Shown: one piece after another, positions 16,143 through 23,023 of the stretch
How the letters are laid out: each line of letters opens with the position of its first letter
Position numbering within the stretch: position 1 is the first letter of the stretch
NCBI GenBank assembly: GCA_020632975.1
Contig: JACKEL010000016.1
Span: 1-64,000, forward strand
Source of the DNA: Myxococcales bacterium
GTDB lineage: Bacteria; Myxococcota_C; UBA6777
Length of the DNA: 64,000 nucleotides
Direction of reading: 5' to 3'
Notes under the pieces: model-generated
Told to the model about the DNA's origin: nothing
Seen by the model: the letters and a program-made list of their open reading frames with translations, nothing else
Database searches by the model: none
Position numbers and translations under genes: made by a program

Positions 16143-17408
16143 TCAACGTTTTTCGAGTGCCTTGATCAAAGAGTTCAGGTCATCATCGAGCGGTTGGATC
16201 TCGATCACATCATCATCGTCATCGACCGAAGAGGTCGGCATCGTGGGCTTTTTCGCCGCCCCTGCGTGGTGTCCCCAAGCAGAAGGCCGCCCACCCCGCA
16301 GGCCCGCAGGGGGCGTGGAGGGCTTGGACTCCGCAGGCGAAGAAGGCGCACGCAAAGATGGCAAGACAACAGGCGAAAAGTCGTCTTCGATGAAAGGCTG
16401 GGCTTCTTCTTGGGCATTCGGCCAAGACCACTGCGTGCGTTGTGAGAGCCAGTTGCGATAACGCTCGTAACTCCACATGCCATCGCGCGCACCCGTCTCC
16501 ATCACAGACGCTAACTTAAAGAACTGTCCATCGCGAACCAAGCTGCGCACTGCTGAAGATCCCCGAACGATCTCGCACTCAGGGATACGCAGGTCGAGAT
16601 CATCACGAAACGCGAGTCGCTGGCAGATCACCGCTTGCAAAGAGTCCGCAAGTTGCGCACGAACCGAAGCTTGGATCTCTGAAGAAAAAGAAGCCGCCAT
16701 ACGATGCAACGCCTCTGCACACGTCGAAGAGTGGACGGTCGCAAAGACCAAGTGCCCCGTCTCTGCGGCGTTAAGCGTCAAACGCATCGTCTCTGCATCG
16801 CGCATCTCCCCTACCATGATGACATCGGGATCTTCGCGCATCGCATCGATCAAAGCGCGCTCCACAGATGGCGTATCGCGGCCCACTTCGCGTTGACGGA
16901 TCAGAGAGCGTTGTGGAGACAACATGAACTCGATCGGGTGCTCGATTGTGACAATATGGCAAGCGCGATGCAGGTTGATCTCTTGGATCATCGCTGCCAT
17001 CGTCGAGGACTTTCCGCTTCCCGTTGGACCTGAGATCAACACCAATCCATGGGACAAACCAGCGATCTCTTTGAGCGTCGGATGCAGATTCAACGCGTCA
17101 ATGGTGGGTTGTTGCGCAGACATCAAACGGATCGCAAAGCCCACGCCCCGCGAACTTTGGAGGACATTTACACGACAACGGACGCCCCCGATATTCTGGG
17201 CAAGATCGAACGAGCGCTGCTGTAAAAAAGAAGGCCACTCTTCCCCCAACAACCCTCTTGCAGCTTCCAACAACGCAGCACCTGAGAGCGGTTCACCGAC
17301 CTGTTGAAGATGCCCACGTGTCCGCACGATCAAAGGCATCCCAGGCTCAAGATGCAGATCACTCGCTTGAAGTTGGCGCGCCTGACGAATCCATTGTTTT
17401 AACGACAT
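16143..17408 (-). CDS. PilT-like twitching motility ATPase
   Basis: The 421-residue product is a secretion/pilus retraction ATPase of the PilT family. It shows the N-terminal PilT domain (SDLHLEPG), Walker A GPTGSGKSS, Asp box TIEHPIEF, Walker B region DPDVIMVGEMRD and His box TGHLVFATVHS. The C-terminal 110 residues are a low-complexity acidic and Pro-rich tail ending in a stretch of consecutive Asp, not the usual short PilT end. The ATG at 17408 has AAGGAG upstream. The gene is followed at once by the HD-PhyH fusion on the same strand. No other pilus genes are in the window, so it may be an accessory paralogue rather than the main retraction motor. Confidence 0.85.
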   Translation of the reverse strand: MSLKQWIRQARQLQASDLHLEPGMPLIVRTRGHLQQVGEPLSGAALLEAARGLLGEEWPSFLQQRSFDLAQNIGGVRCRVNVLQSSRGVGFAIRLMSAQQPTIDALNLHPTLKEIAGLSHGLVLISGPTGSGKSSTMAAMIQEINLHRACHIVTIEHPIEFMLSPQRSLIRQREVGRDTPSVERALIDAMREDPDVIMVGEMRDAETMRLTLNAAETGHLVFATVHSSTCAEALHRMAASFSSEIQASVRAQLADSLQAVICQRLAFRDDLDLRIPECEIVRGSSAVRSLVRDGQFFKLASVMETGARDGMWSYERYRNWLSQRTQWSWPNAQEEAQPFIEDDFSPVVLPSLRAPSSPAESKPSTPPAGLRGGRPSAWGHHAGAAKKPTMPTSSVDDDDDVIEIQPLDDDLNSLIKALEKR

Positions 17409-17516
17409 CCTCTCCACTCCTTCCACAAAGTCCTATTCATCCACCAATACATCTTTTTGTGTATTGAAGAAGAGGTTTTTGCACAAAACATGCCTTGACC
17501 TTTTCAAGCCAACAAA

Positions 17517-18320
17517 TCACCACCATGTCACGCGCGCTTGCGCAAACAAACCTTGTAGATGCGGAGAGATACCTGCCAAGGTGCGACGCGGGATGCACAA
17601 AGGATGTTGTTTCTTAAAATTGCGATAATCTCGCAGCCATGGCTTTGAAAAGACGGCGTACAACAGAGGACGTGCTGTCTGCGAAAGATTCGCAGTCCCA
17701 CCGTGATGCAAGCGATAATCCATCAAAAGGCACGATCCAGTAGGGACTTCAGGACGTGTTTCTTCCATGCCTTCGGCTTCTTGCTCAGAGACAAGATGAC
17801 TCCCCACACGCAACATCGTCGTGCCATGATGTTCATTACAAGATATCAACGGCACCATCAGCGTCATCGCAAAGCAAGGCATCATCGCATCGATCGGCTG
17901 ATCGCCAAAAAGAGCGGGTAGATCGCGATGTTCGTGTTGTGCCTTGGCACCAGGAAGAGACACCACCACACCAAAGCTATTGAGGATCAACTCTTCCCCA
18001 AGAAGGCGCGAAAACAGCGGATAGATCAGAGGATGCGCCCACAAGAGCGGATCAGCAAAAGCACCTTTCAACTTGACCGTCACCATCCAACGTTCGTCCC
18101 CGACCCGCAGTGCGTCTTCATGGTAGGAATCAGGCGTCAAAAAGCGCCGATAATGTAAGAGAAAGTAGCGCAAGACTTGTTGAATCGTGGCTTGTGGAAA
18201 GACCTGCTCCAACAACAAACAACCCGCTTGTGTAAAGGCTGTCTCCATCTGATCAAGTGTTTCAGGCAACAAAGTAAGTTGAGACTGTTCTTGAGGAGAA
18301 AAACGCAGAGAAGGGAGCAT
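17517..18320 (-). CDS. Phytanoyl-CoA dioxygenase (PhyH) family protein
   Basis: A 267-residue protein of the PhyH Fe(II)/2-oxoglutarate oxygenase family. The HxD iron motif is in QHEHRDLP, and the distal His with the 2-oxoglutarate Arg are in LHHGGTANLSQTARPLLYAVF. Members hydroxylate varied small molecules, so the substrate cannot be assigned. It lies about 110 bp upstream of the PilT-like gene and the HD-PhyH fusion on the same strand, so two dioxygenases of this family sit close together. The start is uncertain: the ATG at 18320 is used, but a GTG at 18329 is possible and neither has a strong ribosome site. Confidence 0.78.
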   Translation of the reverse strand: MLPSLRFSPQEQSQLTLLPETLDQMETAFTQAGCLLLEQVFPQATIQQVLRYFLLHYRRFLTPDSYHEDALRVGDERWMVTVKLKGAFADPLLWAHPLIYPLFSRLLGEELILNSFGVVVSLPGAKAQHEHRDLPALFGDQPIDAMMPCFAMTLMVPLISCNEHHGTTMLRVGSHLVSEQEAEGMEETRPEVPTGSCLLMDYRLHHGGTANLSQTARPLLYAVFSKPWLRDYRNFKKQHPLCIPRRTLAGISPHLQGLFAQARVTWW

Positions 18321-18771
18321 CCAAACCACCCATCAAACGGAAAAAAAACAACACCACGATCTCAAAAGCCTCGAACAAAGGGCTTCTTTTCTTTCGCGAC
18401 ATCAAAAAGAGCGCCCTGTCTATAGCACATTTAAACAAACATTTTGCAAATGCTTGTTGATCGTTTTTTTCGATTGAGTACGATGTTGTAGAAGAGGGAA
18501 GCAACTATCCTTACAAGTTGCCTGCAATTGATTTTCAGAAGTTCTTTGTGTGACGTCTTCGCGAAGGTTGGGTCGATTTGACTTATGCGGAGACAACGCA
18601 TGTTTCGAGCGTTTCTTTGCGTCGATGTGAAGAGGACTTGAGACGAACAACATGCCTCGTTTGTGTCGGGATGGACTCCGCGCAAGATGCTACCAGCCCA
18701 TACTGAGAGATGGTGCTTGCACACACAAACCCCCGAGGGAAAGGACCCTCCAACACACAAAGGAGAGGGAT
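18321..18771. other. Divergent intergenic region, 450 bp
   Basis: No coding region is convincing; the frame that runs into the acyl-CoA synthetase has weak codon character before its GTG. The notable element is the dyad at 18434-18458, listed separately. The rest shows nothing I can name. Confidence 0.4.
18434..18458. promoter_or_regulatory. 25-bp palindrome, possible operator
   Basis: Positions 18434-18458 form a dyad around the G at 18446 in which ten of twelve base pairs match. The core is CATTTTGCAAATG. It lies between the PhyH gene and the acyl-CoA synthetase, which run away from each other, so a regulator bound here could control either. A run of seven T follows at 18463, but no plus-strand gene lies upstream to be terminated. 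Confidence 0.4.
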
Positions 18772-20568
18772 GTGGCCCGAGATACAGTGATCGATCGCCT
18801 TCGAGCGAACGCGCAAAAATTCAGCAGCAAACCCGCGCTATACGGACAAGATGGAAACGCATGGCGCATGATAACGTGGCAAGAGTATTGGGACCGAGCA
18901 CGCAAGTTTGGCGGTGGCTTGATCAAATATGGCCATAAGCCCGGTGGTGCCGTGACCGTGATGGGCGACAACTGTCCAGAATGGGTCATCGCTGACGTGG
19001 GTGGGATGATGGTGCGCGGTGTCCCCGCAGGCATCTACCAAACCAGCACATCCGATCAAACTTCTTATATCGCCAACCACTGCGAAGCCGTTGTTTTTGT
19101 AATCGAAAACAAAAAGCTTTGGGATGTCTCTGTCGCGCCCATCGCAGATGGCTTGAAAAGTGTTCAACGCTTCGTTTTTCTCAACGATGCGGACAAGATC
19201 AAACACGAAAAAGCCGTATCCTTCGAAGACTTTTTGAAGGAAGGTGAAGCACATCTCAACGAAGTGGACAAACGCATCGATGAGATCGAATACGACGACC
19301 TTGCCACCCTGATCTACACGTCAGGCACCACAGGGCCCCCAAAAGGCGTCATGCTCAGCCAAAGAAACTTGTCGTTTACCTCGAAAGAAGCGATCGAGTT
19401 GGTGGGTGGTCTTTCTGAAGTAGACTGCAACGTCTCGTATCTTCCGTTGTCTCACATCGCCGAGCAGATGTTTACCATCCATATCCCCCTTTCTGCGGGC
19501 AGCCCCGTGTATTTTTGTGCGGACCTCAAACAGATCCGCGATGCACTGAGCAAAGCGCGTCCCACGATCTTTCTTGGGGTTCCGCGCGTTTGGGAAAAGT
19601 TCAAGACCGCTTTGGAAGGACGTTTTGCAGAAGCCACAGGGCTCCGCAAGATCTTGCTTGGGTGGTCGCGTAACGTTGCTTTGAAAGCAGGCTATCAAAA
19701 GCTTCAAACAGGCCAAGTCAGCGGCATGTTGGGACTTCAATTCAAGATGGCAAGCAAGATCCTAGGCAAAGTTCACGAAGGACTGGGCTTGAATCGATTG
19801 CGTGTTGCGGTCGTTGGTGCGGCCCCCATCGGTCTTGATGTCCTTGAGTTCTTCTTGTCCATTGGTATCCCCATCCACGAAGTGTACGGACAGTCCGAAG
19901 ACTCGGGCCCCACCACCTTCAACCGTCCCAAGCCAGGCTGGACCAAGCTGGGTACAGCAGGACGCCCTTTCCCCAATATCCAAGTGAAGATCGCCGAAGA
20001 TGGGGAGATCTTGGTCAAGGGCGACAACGTCTTCTTGGGTTACTACAAAAACAAAGACGCCACAGAAGAGACCTTGGTCGATGGATGGTTGCACTCGGGT
20101 GATATCGGTGAGTTCGATACAGACGGTTATCTCCGCATCACCGACCGCAAGAAGGATCTGATCATCACAGCGGGCGGAAAGAACGTCGCTCCCCAAAATA
20201 TCGAGAAGCTTTTGCGTCAAATCGACGGTATCAGCCAAGCTGTGGCGATCGGCGATCGACGCAAGTTTATGGCAGCTTTGCTTACCCTCGATCCTGAACG
20301 CGCACCCAAACTGGCAGCAGAGCGCGGATGGCCCGAAGATCTCGAAGCACTCGCCAAACACGAAGCTTTCATCCAGTTTGTCGATGCTGAGATCAAACAA
20401 GCCAACGAACAACTTGCTCGCTACGAAAGTATTCGCAAGTTCACGTTGTTGCCAAACGATTTCAGCATTGATGGCGGTGAGTTGACCCCCACCCAAAAGA
20501 TCAAACGACGCGTCGTTAACGAAAAATACGGCAAAGAGATCGAAGCTTTCTACGAAGGTCTCGATTGA
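18772..20568 (+). CDS. Long-chain acyl-CoA synthetase (AMP-forming)
   Basis: The 598-residue enzyme activates fatty acids as acyl-AMP and transfers them to coenzyme A. The ATP-binding loop YTSGTTGPPKGVMLS is intact, as are YGQSEDSG, the SGDIGEFDTDGYLRITDRKKD hinge and the C-terminal region with TPTQKIKRR. It belongs with the long FadD15/ACSL-like group. The GTG at 18772 is chosen because AGGAG sits six bases upstream and family similarity begins there (TVIDRLRANAQKFSSKPAL); the preceding 40 codons of open frame look non-coding. The upstream dyad may govern it. No beta-oxidation genes are nearby. Confidence 0.88.
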   Translation: MARDTVIDRLRANAQKFSSKPALYGQDGNAWRMITWQEYWDRARKFGGGLIKYGHKPGGAVTVMGDNCPEWVIADVGGMMVRGVPAGIYQTSTSDQTSYIANHCEAVVFVIENKKLWDVSVAPIADGLKSVQRFVFLNDADKIKHEKAVSFEDFLKEGEAHLNEVDKRIDEIEYDDLATLIYTSGTTGPPKGVMLSQRNLSFTSKEAIELVGGLSEVDCNVSYLPLSHIAEQMFTIHIPLSAGSPVYFCADLKQIRDALSKARPTIFLGVPRVWEKFKTALEGRFAEATGLRKILLGWSRNVALKAGYQKLQTGQVSGMLGLQFKMASKILGKVHEGLGLNRLRVAVVGAAPIGLDVLEFFLSIGIPIHEVYGQSEDSGPTTFNRPKPGWTKLGTAGRPFPNIQVKIAEDGEILVKGDNVFLGYYKNKDATEETLVDGWLHSGDIGEFDTDGYLRITDRKKDLIITAGGKNVAPQNIEKLLRQIDGISQAVAIGDRRKFMAALLTLDPERAPKLAAERGWPEDLEALAKHEAFIQFVDAEIKQANEQLARYESIRKFTLLPNDFSIDGGELTPTQKIKRRVVNEKYGKEIEAFYEGLD

Positions 20569-20644
20569 TCCCTGTTCCCCCTCCTCGTGTCTCCTCCCCC
20601 AAACACCTCCTACTTTCGAGAAACCCGCAACCAACGCTCCTTTT

Positions 20645-20738
20645 ATGCTTCAAAGAGGCGATGCTACGGCCTTCTTCGACGGCTCAAAAGTAGCGGTATA
20701 ACGGCCTTCTTCAATGCTACAAAGAGGCGATGTTACGG
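20645..20738. repeat. Short direct repeats between genes
   Basis: A 25-bp unit at 20645-20669 recurs at 20714-20738 with two mismatches (core CAAAGAGGCGATG). Between and overlapping them, ACGGCCTTCTTC occurs at 20666-20677 and 20701-20712. The region separates two convergent genes. No hairpin with a T tract was found, so its role is unknown. Confidence 0.6.
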
Positions 20739-20786
20739 ACATCTCCGTGTCGACGACGATCTCTTACGAGATGCCGCCTTTGCAGA

Positions 20787-22268
20787 TCAAGGGATATATC
20801 CCTTCTCTTCGAGGGTAAAGGTGCGCTCTGCGTGAAAGCAGACTTCGTACACAGGCAAGCCTTTGGCGAGGTAGCCTAGCGTGTTCATCATCTGCACTTG
20901 CGACAGACGGCGGATCTCTTCAAGGAACGCATCTCGATGATCGCTGCGAAGAGGCAAGAGTTTTTCTTGTGCGAGCATAAACAACGCTGTCTGATGGCGC
21001 ATATAGTCCGATACTTGGGGGTGATTCACAAAGAACTGACTCAATCCTCCACAAGAAGGAGAGACCAGAGGCAGCTTGGTGAAGGTTTGCAGATCTTCGT
21101 TGATCTGCACATTGATCACAGCCCCTTCGTTGTGGGCACCACCCAGCACGACAAACTCAAGGTCAGAGGCCCAGTTCCATCGTGAGGTGTGATAGGTCCG
21201 CAGGAAAGCCTCGATCAGCTCGCGGCGGATTCCATAATCTTCCTCATGCAACATCATCAAACGCAGATGGCCGCATCCGATATGCTCAGGCTTGGAAAGA
21301 TGTTCCAACAAAGGCTCACGCAGCTCTTGGGGTGGCGAATCAAAGAACGCACGCCACTCTTCCGCTCGTTCCATAAACGGGACTTGCGTTGCGAGTCGCG
21401 GATCTTGTCGGATACTACGGATCATCTCGTTGGCTGCGTGTGTGTCTGTGTGCATATAAAAACGCCCAAAAGCGTCCATATACGCCATCAACAGATCTGG
21501 GAGCACTGTCTCTTCGATACGTTGGCCCGTGACTTTTTCAGCGGCAGCCAACGCCAACAAAAACTCACCAGCATCCCCGCCAGGGGTACCGATCACGCCC
21601 TTCTCATCGCGGCCATCGACGCACGAACGCTTTCCATGCATCAACAAAGCAGCCATCCGAATCCAACGCACGTTGGCAGGATCGCCAAGATGTCGATCCA
21701 CGTGAATGCCTTCGAGCTTTTGTCCTTCTTTCAGGCTCGCACGCAAAGCCATGAGGTCTTCGCGACCGACATCAGGATTCTCTAGACTAAACACACGTTT
21801 CAAGACACGTTGGTGGCGTGAAACGGTGTAGCCAAGTTTTTTCCAAGCTTCCATCCCGCCGCCCAAGGAGGCAACAGCTTTCATCCCCAACAGCTCAAGA
21901 TAGATCGCGGCTTTTCCCGCACGCTCTCCATTGTTTGAGATCAAGACGATGGGGGTATCTGGCGAAAAAGCCTTTGCAAGCACAGATATATCCGCAGGAG
22001 ATATCCTGACAACGCCAGGGATATGTCCCAAGAATCCTTGAAGCTCCTCGTCTCCTCGAAGATCAAACAAGCGAACTTCTCGTCCTTGTTCTGCGACAAA
22101 GTCTGCGGTGAGGTAGGGAACCCCCGACGAGGAACGTCGTAGATTCATGTTCCAGTTGATTTGAAGCATACGCTTCGCAGGATCAGTTTGAAGTGTGATG
22201 GGTGTGTCTTGTGTGTTTTGTGTGGTTGATTGGCTGGCCACAGCTTCCTGTGTTTTAACAGGCTCCAT
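20787..22268 (-). CDS. Rhodanese-like domain fused to a carbonic-anhydrase-like domain
   Basis: A 493-residue protein. Residues 45-155 are a rhodanese-homology domain (VRLFDLRGDEEL, then GHIPGVVRIS), but the active-site loop reads ISNNGERAG with no cysteine, so sulfurtransfer is unlikely. The remaining part has C216-x-D218-x-R220 and H329-x-x-C332, the order of zinc ligands and Asp-Arg dyad in beta-class carbonic anhydrases, plus GTPGGDAGEFLL. The gap between the two motifs is longer than in usual enzymes, so this is a distant resemblance. The ATG at 22268 has GGAGGG upstream; the frame beyond it overlaps the divergent acetyltransferase gene's leader and is rejected. Function is unknown; a zinc site is likely. 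Confidence 0.65.
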   Translation of the reverse strand: MEPVKTQEAVASQSTTQNTQDTPITLQTDPAKRMLQINWNMNLRRSSSGVPYLTADFVAEQGREVRLFDLRGDEELQGFLGHIPGVVRISPADISVLAKAFSPDTPIVLISNNGERAGKAAIYLELLGMKAVASLGGGMEAWKKLGYTVSRHQRVLKRVFSLENPDVGREDLMALRASLKEGQKLEGIHVDRHLGDPANVRWIRMAALLMHGKRSCVDGRDEKGVIGTPGGDAGEFLLALAAAEKVTGQRIEETVLPDLLMAYMDAFGRFYMHTDTHAANEMIRSIRQDPRLATQVPFMERAEEWRAFFDSPPQELREPLLEHLSKPEHIGCGHLRLMMLHEEDYGIRRELIEAFLRTYHTSRWNWASDLEFVVLGGAHNEGAVINVQINEDLQTFTKLPLVSPSCGGLSQFFVNHPQVSDYMRHQTALFMLAQEKLLPLRSDHRDAFLEEIRRLSQVQMMNTLGYLAKGLPVYEVCFHAERTFTLEEKGYIP

Positions 22269-22422
22269 ACTTCCCTCCAGTGGATCATGGTGTGCCTTGA
22301 GCTTGGCAAACGGGCAAACAAGGAATATTTTCTTGTAGTTGCCCAAAAACAAACGTAGCATAGCAGAGATACTGCGTAGTCTTGCACAAGAAAGTAAAGG
22401 TTGTAGAAAGCGTAGGCAGGCA

Positions 22423-23001
22423 ATGATGATAGAAGTGCTCTCCATGTATGGGGAGACCATCAAACTGACGGAGATGAGAGCGGAGGACATGGACACAGTG
22501 ATGAGCTGGGCCCGTGACCTCGATCTCAAGCGGCTGAGCGGACCAGGTCCGTTTTTGCCCGCGTCCGCCAATTCTTTGCTTGAAAGCCTACGCAGCAACA
22601 AAACCACGGAAGTGGACTTTGCGATCCGCCCGCTCGAATCCGAAGAACTCCTCGGACAGATCGGCCTGAAAGACATCTCTTGGCGCAACCAACACGCTGA
22701 ATTATATATCCGCGTTGGTCGGCCTCATTGGGGCAAGGGCTATGGCAGAGAAGCCATGGATCTCTTGCTTCGATACGCTTTTATGGAACTGAACATGCAC
22801 CGCATCGGCTTGCGTGTGGTGGATTACAACACGCGCGCCATCACGTTGTACCGCAAGGTTGGGTTCCAACACGAAGGCACCCAACGCGAGTGCGGACTCC
22901 GTGACCAAAGACGCTACAACATCGAGTGTTTTGGATTGTTGTATCCCGAATGGAAAGAACTTCAATCGGATACTGTGGACGACGATTACGACGACTTCTG
23001 A
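22423..23001 (+). CDS. GNAT-family N-acetyltransferase, RimJ/RimL type
   Basis: This 192-residue protein belongs to the GNAT acyltransferases that use acetyl-CoA. It has the phosphate-binding loop RPHWGKGYGREAMDLLL and the trailing HRIGLRVVDYNTRAITLYRKVGFQHEG, as in ribosomal-protein and spermidine acetyltransferase relatives. The C-terminus is a run of acidic residues. Two adjacent ATGs at 22423 and 22426 are possible starts with a modest AGGCAGG upstream; an ATG at 22444 is also possible. It is divergent from the rhodanese-fusion gene. Substrate unknown. Confidence 0.82.
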   Translation: MMIEVLSMYGETIKLTEMRAEDMDTVMSWARDLDLKRLSGPGPFLPASANSLLESLRSNKTTEVDFAIRPLESEELLGQIGLKDISWRNQHAELYIRVGRPHWGKGYGREAMDLLLRYAFMELNMHRIGLRVVDYNTRAITLYRKVGFQHEGTQRECGLRDQRRYNIECFGLLYPEWKELQSDTVDDDYDDF

Positions 23002-23023
23002 TCCCCCCTTCCCCTCTCTCCCC

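Noticed and set aside
17454..17490. Hairpin TTTTGTG/CACAAAA as a terminator
   Set aside because: The stem is A+T-rich, the loop is long and there is no proper T tract after it on either strand.
22269..22688. N-terminal extension of the rhodanese-fusion protein
   Set aside because: It overlaps the divergent acetyltransferase gene, has no family similarity, and the ATG at 22268 has a strong ribosome site.
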